The translations under genes were made by a program, and so were the position numbers. A stretch of 15,185 nt of DNA. It comes from Actinomycetota bacterium (GTDB taxonomy: Bacteria > Margulisbacteria > Marinamargulisbacteria > SXXA01). Positions within the stretch are counted from its first letter, which is position 1, and the number at the start of each line of letters is the position of its first letter. Below the pieces are notes generated by a model. That model did not search any database. It saw only the letters and a list, made by a program, of their open reading frames with translations, and was not told where the DNA came from. Shown piece by piece: positions 1 through 12,000 of this stretch. The stretch lies in contig SXXA01000134.1 in assembly GCA_005791325.1 (NCBI GenBank), positions 1 through 15,185 of the forward strand. Direction: 5' to 3'.

Positions 1-3000
1 GTGAGCCAAAATGCCACATTTAATTTGGAATGACTTCCCTTAATCTCATTCAATGGAAGACGTTGTAGGCTTTCGATCAGCCAATCAAGCTCTGTTTTTT
101 TGGGTAGGCCTTTCGGTTGGATACCATGGGCGTTATCTCGCCTAACAATGGTCTCGCAATAATGTAAGGCAACCATCATATCGGCATACTCAATTGCGGG
201 TGAATGGGTCTTGGGATCGGGGGTTTTCATATTTTTCCAGAAAGCAATTGGATCAATAGGACCTTTGCCCAAAGCATTCATCACTTTCTTCAAAACCACC
301 CGTTCTTCTGACGACAATTGGGTAGGTACGTCAGAACTAAATACACGCTGGGCACGAACCAAGGCTCGCATGGAGTCAGGTGGCACAATACCGCCAAGTT
401 TAGATGGCTGAGATAGGGGCGAAGTCCCTTGATTTCCTGTAGATACGCCCTTACTTCTATTAGATGATTTGCTTGCTTGAAAGGTTTTAATTTGAGTATT
501 CAATTTGGTTTTCAAACGCATCGCTTGGCCGTACTGAATAAAATCTTTTACATCAGGCTGATACTGTGGCTTTAGAATTTTAGCCTCTATATCCAAGGCA
601 TTGAGGGTTTCGGGGGTGTCATTTCTAAATAAGTGGTCAACGTGAGCAACCAATGGGAATCGGTTCAACGTATGATTGTTTGATATACTCGGTCGAGAGA
701 ATTGGGAATTGGAATCGGGTGATTGGTGCACCTTTGCCATAAAATCTGGCTCCGTATTTTTTCTGCGAAGTAACGTTTCCCACCAAGCCTGCATAGTAGG
801 GGTGGATCGAATATTAGGGTCAAACCCCGTTAGAGCGGATTGTGCCAATACATGAAGGGTACTCAAATCTAATTGTCGCCAATTCGCTTGGGGGTCATCC
901 CTATCAAGATTTAGCATCTCAGTCATCTGCCGATCAACAGCCTTAGGCTCAATTAGATTGGTATCAACCAAGGCAAAATCCAACACCTCTCTTTTAATCG
1001 GTTGGCTAAAGAAAGCCTCCAAATCAGACCATTCAGTTAATTCCTTAAATTTATTTGCGACTGTGGGGGCAATGATACGCATCGACTCTCGATCCGAGGT
1101 TGGCAAAATAGACAACGCAACATCCAAGTTGTTTTCTTCTACGAGAAGGGGAAGGAGTTGATGAACCCGTTTCACATCCAATTTGATCGCCCCATACAAT
1201 CCAGAACGAATTTTTTCAGGTGTATTTGGATCCACTAGGATCTTGAGGAGAAGTTTAACATCCTTGATCTCACTAACCGCATTGGCCACTTGTCGATAAG
1301 CCATTTCTTGTTGTTTGGGTTGTTGATCATAGGATTGAATTGTTTTAACAATGGTGGTCAGTTCTTCTTGGATATTCCTAAAATCACGCTGTTGAATCGC
1401 TTGCTTGAGTGAACCCAACTGGGTTAAATAAACACTTTTATCAGACGATGAAATAGTGGTTCGCCGATTACCCATTAAAGCCTGACGAATTCCATCATTC
1501 CATAATGAATGGGGTTGAGCAATCGGAGAGATACTTTCATCGTCAAATGGCTGGCCCCCGTCCGCTATGGACTGCCGACTCATGGCTATAGAGCGTCGAT
1601 CAGCCCCATCTCCTTCAAATTCATCTACTACGGAACGTCGATCGGAATCATCTACGCGAACCAACCCCAGTCGACCCGCAGCGCGTCCCATCGGAGAATC
1701 TAGTGACCCACCCGCCACTTCCCAAAAGAACGCCGGTAACCCCGGTGGCGCAATATCCTCAGCTTGGATTAACCGTCTTAATAAGGAATCCCAGTCTTCT
1801 TCATTATATGATTGGTTGGCAGCTTGTTGTACACTACGCTCATAAGGGGTAATAAGCGGTGCAAACTGGAGGTCGGATTGTGAACGAATCCCCATTCTAA
1901 GCAATCCATCCGCAGACTCTCTAAACCATGGCAATGCTCGCAACTCCAATGCCCAATTTGGTTCAAATCGTTGCAATAAATAGGTTTTTTGTTGGTTCGT
2001 TGGCGATGATAACAGTCGCAAGGTGGCAGGACGAAAAACACATAAGTTATATAAATCTTGTGGTAACAGCCCTGATAACATCGTTGGATCGTTCAAAGCA
2101 GCTTGATACCAACCCTCTAATTGGTTTGTATCCACCATCGATCGATCCGACACCTCAATCGGTTGGGGGGCACCCGATAACCCACGCAAGACAGGGTCAG
2201 ATTGCCCGAGAACAGGGGTGTTTGAAGTCATTATTTGCCATTTCTCCTGCACCTCGGATGGGGTACTGCCCAATGCGTCACGTGAGACGACCCCTAACAT
2301 GCTCTGATATGATGTCTGCGTGACTTCACTCTGGCTTAATTCAGCCGCCCAAGGGGCCAATTCTGGGCTTGTTAATTTGGATAATGCCAAGGCCACCCAA
2401 CGCGGATGATTGCGTAGCAAACTACCCATCCCCCATATTTCAGACTCAGTGGGCGACGGTTTCTGTTTCATCCAAATAGCCACCGCTTCCCCCATCAATT
2501 GATCCACCTTTTTTAATTGTTCCACTGACAGAGGGGAACCTTGCTGATAGATCGTATTCATACAAGATTCACCTAACGCTTGGATCATGGCCATCGATGC
2601 AACCGATGGACGAGTCAAAGCCGCCTTTAAAATAGGGCTGCTAATCGCAGGGCTTGCATCCAATAATTGATTCATTATGTCTTTGATTGGGGAGGTGGTT
2701 TTGAATGACACACGACCGTGCATCACTTCACGCAACCATATCGCATTCGCCAATATCACACAATTCGAAACACGAGGTACTTGTAGTTTTTGTAAGGAAA
2801 ATAAAATTTTAGCTACAGCATTGAGTTGTTCAAAAGGCGTTTCGGCCTTATCCAATGCCTCCATATCCTTACCTACTTGTTGCCAATCTTGCCCAGTCAA
2901 ATTCGATTTAATGCGGGGATTCTCAAGCACAGACTGCAACTCCATCACAACCACTTTGAGTTGTTGGTTAAATCGCCGTTCTGAATACGCCGGCTGGGAT

Positions 3001-6000
3001 TGTAGTTCCTTTAATTGTGTTTCTAACCTAGCAAATGGATTGTCTGTTGCCATCGCTTGATTCATGCTCAAACGGGTGGTCATGGCCTTTTCAATATTCA
3101 TGGATCGGGTGCTTGAATGTCCTTGAATGGCGGTAACAGTCTGGTCCAATAAAGCATCCGCTGAACATAGATTTGGCCTCACTTGATTGCTAGCCACCAC
3201 CAAAGACTGAATATGCTCCATTGTGTCAGGAAAAATAGCCATTATGTCGACCTGTTCCAATTGATTAAACTCTCCCTGCATCACTTTCAGTGCCAATTGT
3301 TGCTCAGTAGAAAAGCCCGTATCATCCTGTAACTTCCAAGTAGACAGTGCCAAGTCCAACATCACCTGATTGTCTGGGGAAGATTGGGGCCGTTGAATGG
3401 GGGCCTGCATGCGTTGATAGAATATACAATCATGCTCAGCTGGGGTAGATTGAATCAAACCGTAATTGGGGTTGTTGGTTAAATAATCATAATACAGGCG
3501 AGGATTCATTGATTTAAGCTGGGTGAGTATTTCCAACTGATTGTGTTGATTCGGATCAGCCAATAGGGTGTTGAGGTCTGTTAGCTGGTTGGGACGATGC
3601 GGTCCAGAATGAAATTGTAATGATTGATAGTCATCGAACGCCTTTTTAAGCGGTTCTTGGTCATTCGCCCGTCTCCACTTCTCAAAAGAAGCGTTGCTAG
3701 CCATCTCTTGAAATAAGGGGAAAAATTGATAGGAATTGGGCTTTGCATTTAATTCAGTGATGAATTCATTTAAATATGTCTCTTGTTGTGAAGCCGTGAG
3801 TGATGGCTCAAATTGAATCCAACGATAGGCAAATACACTCGAATCAGAGGTGCCATACAATGCCCAATCCACGGGTTTCTGATCCGCCTTTGCTTGTCTT
3901 AAATCGTCATGCACCTGACGTAATTGGGTTGGAGGGGAGGGCAACAAATGAAATACACGATCATATTGATCCAACCAATCCTGTATCACCCGTGAGTTTT
4001 GTTGCCGCATGGCATTTAATAATCGATCCAGACTTTGGCTTGAAGATGGGTCGGAGGCAACCAAATCCACAATACTGGTAATGGCACGATGAATGGTGGC
4101 GGCATCTGAGACGCCACCCGTGGCATTGGTTGGCAATCCCAATTGCTGCAATACCCCTAGCAAAAATGGAACATTGGTTTTATAGGCAACAACCAAATCC
4201 CGAATATCATCGGCTTGTCCTTTATTAATTCTATCTTGGATACGTTTGACAACACGATTAACACCTGTCTTACTCAACGAGTCGCCATTAACAGGGGGCA
4301 ACTGATCCAAAATCAATTGCATGAGTAAACTACCACTAGCCCCCAAGCTACCCATGTCTTTTGCAATACGATTGCGATCAATGAGCATCCCTTTTTCTTC
4401 CAATTCATTGATGGCACGTTGAATTTGCGTCGGCAAATTGGGCGTCTCGTTTTGATTTGATTCTAACGTAGGATCAAACTGATTCAGAATCACACGCAAA
4501 TACGACATCGCTTCTGGCAACCCGGCCACGACACCGAGGGCTAGCAATTTAGCGGTTTGCTCCATTTGGGTTGGGCTCATCCCCTTAATTTTAGTTGGGT
4601 CCCATGTGGCCTCCAAGCGCTCCCTTCGCAAAAGCTGGTCAAGTTCTTGTAAGGGGGTTGCAGATCCCGGTGGGACCACACCATCCGTACGCGCCCCTTT
4701 TAAGCTTCGAGATAAAAATGGCTCAAACACTGACACTGCTTGGCTTGACGACGCCAATGCTGGTTCTTCATCTAGTTTCGCCTTTGATTCCACACGTAGT
4801 TTCGCCTCTAATTCCACACGCAATCGTTCCAATGTCCCCGCACTCTCGGTTTGCATAAACGATTTTATTTGTTCCATGGCTTCAACAGGTCGCCGTTTCA
4901 ATTGGGCCAAAAAAGGACGTGCCGTGCTACTTGAGCGAAGTTGGCGTAGCCAACCCGATGCGGTAGAAGGAAATGATGCCTCGCGTCGTTGTAATGGGTT
5001 TTGTAATAAGTACGATTCTGCCGCTTGTAAAAGGGCTTTGGAATCTTGGGCACTGGATGCTAAAGGGGCGGCTCCAGATGGGTTGAGTATGGACTGCACG
5101 GATAACGATGCCGCTTTCATCCAATTTGAGGAAGGTTGAACGACATTAGAAAGGGTCGCTTTAAAATTAGACGCGAGTTGATTTTCTGTAACACCATCTG
5201 TTACGCGCCTCATTTCACGGTAGGGTGACGGATGGGATAAATCGGGGTTGGATGAGAAAAAACGCCATGCTGTGGATGCCAAGTTGCTTAACAGACTGGG
5301 TTTATCAATTTGGTTCATTCCTTTAAAACGCAAATCCGACTCGGTGGCCAATTCCATAGCGGCCAAAACCTGTTCACGTGGGGTGGCATTAGAACCGCTG
5401 GGGGTGGTGTCAATCCATTCTGCCCGATCCAATTCATCAAGTACTTTGGTTAGTTCAGATTGATCTAAGCGTTGGAGTAACCGAGCCATGACATTGGGTC
5501 TGTTCAGCACCCCACGCAATAATGATTGCAGGGATGTTTCTGGTCCAGAATCTGCTCTTTTTAAAGCAGCTTTGGTTGCATCAACCAATTCTGTTTCGGC
5601 ATATTGCAGCTGCGTCATCACAAATTTTTGATTTTTTTCTAATTCTTTGACCGACACCATATCCAACTCTTTGGATTGTCCAAGACCTGAAGATCGCACA
5701 CCAAGTAATCGATTCCGCAAGTTACGTTGATTGAGTTGAGTGTTTATTTGGCGCATGTTCTGGCTAGTATCATCTATCTTTTGTGCCAACCAGGCACCAT
5801 ACTCCATTTCCGTATCCGGACCAACCAACTCTGATACAAATTCAGCAAATAGTTTGGCCCCCTCCCGCCTATCTGTGGTTTTTTTATCAACTTTCAAGGA
5901 AGCTTTCATGATCTGTCGATCCGATTCATTCAAGCGTTGCAATAAAATAGAGTTGGTGAATGAGTGTTGATAACGATAATCCATCAAATGGGTATCACGA

Positions 6001-9000
6001 TCAAATTTTGTCACGTCAAACCATTTCTTTCGAAGGTCTTTGGCCTCTTTTTTGATTTTGCCATCAAAATGATCCCGCGCTTGTGTATGTTTTTGGATGG
6101 CGGCTTGAAACCCAAGCCATATTGGATCTTGGGTTTGATAACGAGGGTCAATTCCCCTGGCTGCAGTGGCTTGGGCTAGAATCGCCTCCCCATCATCTGG
6201 TCGGTCTTGAATGGCGGTTTTTAATGTATCAATCGTTCTAACATCAGGGACTTTTTTTGATAGATTTGAGAATAAATCCAATAATTGATTACGTTTTTGT
6301 TGAAACATCAGGACTTGTTGAGCTTCCGTTAATTGCTCAATCCGAGATACAATCGTTTTTTGTCGATCCACGACATCCTTACCTACTTGTTCCCACTCTG
6401 CCAAAGCCTGATTTCTGGCCATTAACTGGTTTGCAAATGCCGTTCTCCCTTCCAAAGGTGGCACCCCTGGATTCGCATCCCTCGACCCATCGGCGATACT
6501 AGCCCCATCAGCAATACTACGTCTGGAACTAACAGGGTCCGACGAATCATCCGACAAACTACGCCGTCGTACCGGTGGGGTTGGTAACTGTGTCGTTTGG
6601 ATGGTGCCAGTCAACTTACTAAACGCGTCACTAGAAACGGCTTCACTGGGTGACACATACAAAACCTGGGTGCGGTCATCTGATACCACTTGAATTTTGA
6701 TTCCCTGTTTTAATTCTTGCTGTAATTGCTCCCTTGCCGCATCATCCCCAATAAACTCACGAAAACCTGATTGATCTTGAATCCATTCTTGGGCACCACT
6801 ACGAATCGAGGTGCTATCACCTTGAAATCGATTGATGCGTAATCGCACCCTTTCTTGCTCTTTGGTTAATTGTAACTCCGATAATTCACGCCATTGCGTA
6901 TTAATTAAGGCTTGGATTCGTTGAGATGCGTTACTAAATCTTACCATGATGTCATCACGACTTTTCCGTTTTTTTGGCTTGAATCTTAATTCAGAAATGT
7001 GTTGTTTCAATGTGCTCGCCATCTCTTGTCGAATCGATTGTAACGTGGCGAAAAACTTGGAATCGGTCAAACCCATACTTGGTGGCGACGGAATACTAAC
7101 TGGTACCAGTACCCCAGTGGGGGCCCCATCAAGAACAGGGCTGCCACCCGCTGGAGACGGACCAGAGGGTAGCGCTGCTGAAGCAGTGGCTACACCCGAA
7201 CCAGGGGACTCCAAACTACCACCTGAAACAATCGCACGCGGCGTGCCAGCCGACTCGGCCGCTTTTGATGTTAAAGGAGGCGTGGATACACCCGTGGAAG
7301 CAGGGTCAAAGCCAAAACCACCCCCTGAAACCATGGCACGCGGGGCATCAACCGGATTAACTGGTACTGGATTTGCTAATGCGCTGATAACGGGAGGATT
7401 TGGTGGTGCTGAAAGATGGGGATCGGTCACCCCATTCAATAAGTCTTGAGATTCTTGTAAAGCAGCGACATCGGCGACCGATACGGCTCGACTGCTAGGG
7501 TCAGCGGTACCTGTCTTAGGAGCCTCTTTTATATTTCCAGCATTTTGCAACTCTAGCCAAGCACGTTTGATAATAGCCTTCCCCATTAAGATAGGCGATG
7601 CATCAACAAGATCAGGGCCACTTGTCTTGCTGTATAACATCATGAGTGTCCGGTTTCTAGATGAGTTGGCAAATTGGCCCATAATATTCAAAAGCCCCGA
7701 TACACCACGCTTATCTCTACTAAATTTAACGAGTTTCTGCACCTCTTCCCCCAACACTTTTTGTTGATCGGTGTCAAATCCTTCCCCACGACTGATAGAA
7801 GCAATTTTCTGAAGGTCGTTTAATCGGTCTTTCTCTCGTTTGTTCTTTACCCAGCGCTTAATGGCCTCTCTAAATTGGGATTCCATAATACCTTTCCAAT
7901 TACTCGCCACTTGCGAAACCGCACTACCCAAACGCTGATAAACCTGCTGTTGCGCCTCGTAATTATACCGATAAACCGCACTCATTAACTGTGCAATCTC
8001 TAGTTGTGCCGTACCTGCAAATGCAAGTGATGATGATGGGGTGGATGATGGGGTGGATGATGCGGTTGCCTCTTTTTTAAATGCGGGCATATCTGTTTGG
8101 TCAAACTTATCTTGGTTGTTTAACGCTTCAGCTGGATCAAAACTCAAGGAACCGGTATAAAGACTGGTATTCTCTTCTGACGTACTCGTATTACGAGCAT
8201 CTCGAAGCATAACCGCCGCATCTAAAATACCCAACCCAATTAATCCAGATAACAAATTAATACTGGTTGCCACCATGTCATATCTAAAGGCTTCCTTTAC
8301 TTTTTGTTTCGATTTCTCTGATTTTTCATAGGTTGTATTGATTCCTTGATCGCTCATTTCAGTTGAACGATCATATTGATTTATCTCCTCTGCTTTTTTT
8401 CTTTTTCTGGTTGCAGCAGCGGAAAATGATTGTGACACCTTATTGCCAATGTTTGTAGCAACGCCCAATGTGCCCCTCAACGCAGTTGCCGCGCCGTGTT
8501 CATTGGTTAAATTGGCCAGATCACTCATGGCATTAAACATCCATGCCACCACCGTTTGGTCTAAGTTATTGGCGTATGATGTTACCTGAGAAATAATGCG
8601 ATAGGCATTCTTTGACAATTGCCCCCCACCCATATCTTCAATGGCACTCGACATCATATCCGCCATTGATAGCATAATATCATTTAAAACTTGTTGTTGC
8701 CGATTTCGCCGACTAATCATTCGTTGCATCCGATCCATATCAGCCATGTTAACCACTTTAAACAACCCTTTTGATCCTGATTTAGAGCCCGAATTTTCGA
8801 GATCATCTGTGCTTAAACTGTATTGACCATCATCGTCTGATGATTTGAATCGGTCCAACGTTGACTTCAATTCCAATTTTTTTGTAGTGGGATGAATTAA
8901 TTGACTCAGCCGATTGGCTTGACCCTCCGTCAAACCAATATCTTGCAATTGTTTCTTTTTGATATCGGCGGTGGCCTTTTTAAACTCAATATCCTTGGTT

Positions 9001-12000
9001 ATGTCCTTATACTTTTGAATAAGCTGTTGATCCCATATTTTCTTTGCTTGGCTATCCGATATTTGGTTACCTAATGTAGTCCTGAATACGCTAAACTCTT
9101 GTTTCGGCCCCTTATGAGACGTTCCAGAAGAAGGTGGTGAGCCCCATGCAATCATGACGATTCGGTCTATTTGATCTTGATTGGGGAGGTTGACAGCCGT
9201 TGTTAACCATCTGGTTATTTCTTGCCTTTTTGTTGCAAAATCCTTTGCCTGCACATTTTTTTTATAATCTAAAGCCCGTGCAAATCGTTCACTTTCCCTT
9301 TGGTTGAACCCCAATTTTTTAAAGTCGTCTTGTGTAGTAGCGCTACTTAAATGGTCATGTTGGGCTAAAATCAACGTTTCAGTAGAATTTAATGGTGGGC
9401 TAACGGCTTCATTTCCGTTGCCACTTTGATACCCCAACCATTCATTTTTTTTCGAGAAATCGCCCTTTAGATAATCGGATTTGGAGCGAGTTGCGGTATA
9501 CTGAGAATCTTGGGAAGCTTTTCTTAGGATGGTATCAAGACGGCTTCCACCCACTTTCTCACGAAAACTAGCTTGAATTTGAATTTGAATGTTGTTTTCG
9601 GGCCTCTCTATCCATTCAGCCAGCTCAAGATCATCCCCCCAAAATTGACCATCTTGCGGTTCAGGTGGATCGATCGCCCCCACCCTTAACAAATCAGTAA
9701 CAGCATTGGATTCATGACCCACCGTGGTTAAATCTGTGCTTTTAAAGGTACTAGCTACCATTGCTTTTTTAAACGTCTTTTGAATCTCTTTTAATTCATC
9801 CTGTTGCGTTTTAATTATCTGGTAATTACGTGATTCTTTGGCGTATCCTTTTAGCTTCTCATCTTGTTTTTGAATGGCTTGTTCGATACTGGTCATCGCT
9901 TGCACGTTGGAAGTAACCTCTTTTGTTTCCCGTCTTTTGGTTGTTGAATCCCAAACCTCATAAGTTAAAAAACGATTTTGACTATCTGCATTATTCTGAT
10001 TTTGTGTTTTAGCTAACGACTTATTCTTGGCTTTCAAAGATTCCTCTTTTTTTTCTTTTAGCACCGCTTCTAACCATTCTTTTTCTGATTGAGTCAGTCC
10101 GGGTTTGGTTTTTAATTCCATGATGGGTTTTTCATTATCTTGGGTTTCAAGCTCACTGCTAGGGGGGGTATTCGATAACAAGGATGATTTAAGCCTCGGA
10201 TTACTACGCCGTGCGTTTTCAAGAATATACGCACCCATGGCAATTTCACTCACACTTCTCATTAAGGCAGCCGACGTATTTAAAGCGGTTATTCGTGAGC
10301 GCAACGATTCTAACAAGGGGCCCGCATTGGCCGTTCCTGCTTTATACGCTGCCCTAGCAGCATAGGCAGAAAAAATCGATGTCGTCCCCAAGGCAATACG
10401 CCCAGCGGCTGTAATTCCCTGGATCGTATATTCCAAGATTTTTGCCGATTCCTCCCCCTTCTTTTTGTTATACGCCAACACCCGATTTGAGGCCTCTTCT
10501 TTTAAATCGGATACGGCACCAGTAGGCAAGGCTAACGTTCCCATGATCGCATTATTGTAGGCATCCATAGCCGTTCCCAAGGTGCCCATGATATTAGATT
10601 GAGAACCGGCATTACCACCAAACATATTTCTCAAAATGTTTTGATACGCGTTATACAGGCATTGTTGAACCATAATCCATAACATGCGTTGCGACCCTAT
10701 CGCAGTAAGAGTATGATAGGTATTGGATAAATTGGCATAATCAATTTGTTTAAAATCTAAAAAAGAAGACCCTGTTGCCGCCATGGTCAACTTGGCGTTT
10801 CCCGAATCAATCGAGGCAATTTTAGCCAATTCTTTTAGTTCCTTAGCATCAAAAAAATTCTTTATTGCGAGGGGCACCTGATTCGATTCAGACTTATCAA
10901 AATCCCGAATCGTTAAAGTCTCATCCCCTATTCTTACATTTTGTGGTGAAATAGCCACTCGATTAAAAACACTAGCGTAAGTTCCCCAATCATATTGTTC
11001 GGTGATTCTACCAATATCAATTGCTGATTGTGCAGTTTCGGCGATGAGGGTTTTCGCCATGGACCGGATTGGTTTGGTAATAACCGAGATAACCCCAGGC
11101 ATAACAGTCCCCACAATCAAAGCGGATGAAAGTGTCTTGGCGCTGGCAACCGCCATTGTCATGCCTGCGACTCCCAGATCTCGTTCGGCACTTTTAATGG
11201 TATTGGCATAAGTAAGCTGGGCATTCATGGCACCCAATGCATCTGTAATTTCATAACGATGGGCATCATTTAATCCATTAATAAAGGCCAAATACCCTTC
11301 TATACTGCTATCAAACATCGACACAGCTTGAGACTTTTGTTTGCCAGCCAAATTAGCAACTGCCATTGCCATGGCATCCATGTACGATCGAAAAATGGCC
11401 ATCATAATATATAATTTAAACATGGTGGTTGCATTATAAACTTGTGTAATGGCACGCTCTTGACCTTGTGATATCACTTCGCCATCCCCACGATCTTTGA
11501 TATATTTCGACCTCCCGCTCATCCCCACCATCGTGAGTGACTGCCCCGCACCAATACCCACCGATATCGCCCCCTCGTCTACATCTGAAAATCCTTTAGG
11601 AAGCAGGCTCGCTAATTTAGTAACCTGTTGCGAAAATTCCAATGCCGAAAGAAATTTTCTATTAGTATTAGTCTTAACATCAACCGCCATCAGTTTTTGT
11701 TGGGTGGTTTGATTTAGATCCGAAGAGATGCCATTTTGGCCGTATCGACTATTTTTATCTTGTATCAACGTGTTGGTGGTTCGGCGTTTACTCACCTGAT
11801 TTTTATACACATCAACCAGCATCCCCTTCATGGCCAACGTAACCGATTGAGCCGTTATATCAATACCTTCCGACACCAAATTTGCCACCATATTTGTATT
11901 TAATTGCTTCAATATAGGAAACAGAACCACCCCAGCAGGTCCCGAAAGCGCCGCTTCTGCCCCTGCAATCGCCAAACCAGTTGGTTCAGAAAGGGGTGGT

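Noticed and set aside
1928..2323. Plus-strand 131-codon ORF
   Set aside because: Antisense shadow of the giant gene without motif or ribosome site; the same applies to the plus-strand ORFs at 2677-3060 and 13674-14048.
4606..5139. Plus-strand 177-codon ORF
   Set aside because: Antisense to the continuous giant frame, with no recognisable domain; chance openness opposite a long coding region.
6946..7449. Plus-strand 167-codon ORF rich in Pro and Gly
   Set aside because: It is the complement of the Pro/Gly-rich linker of the giant gene; its composition follows from that repeat and no ribosome site or family match is seen.
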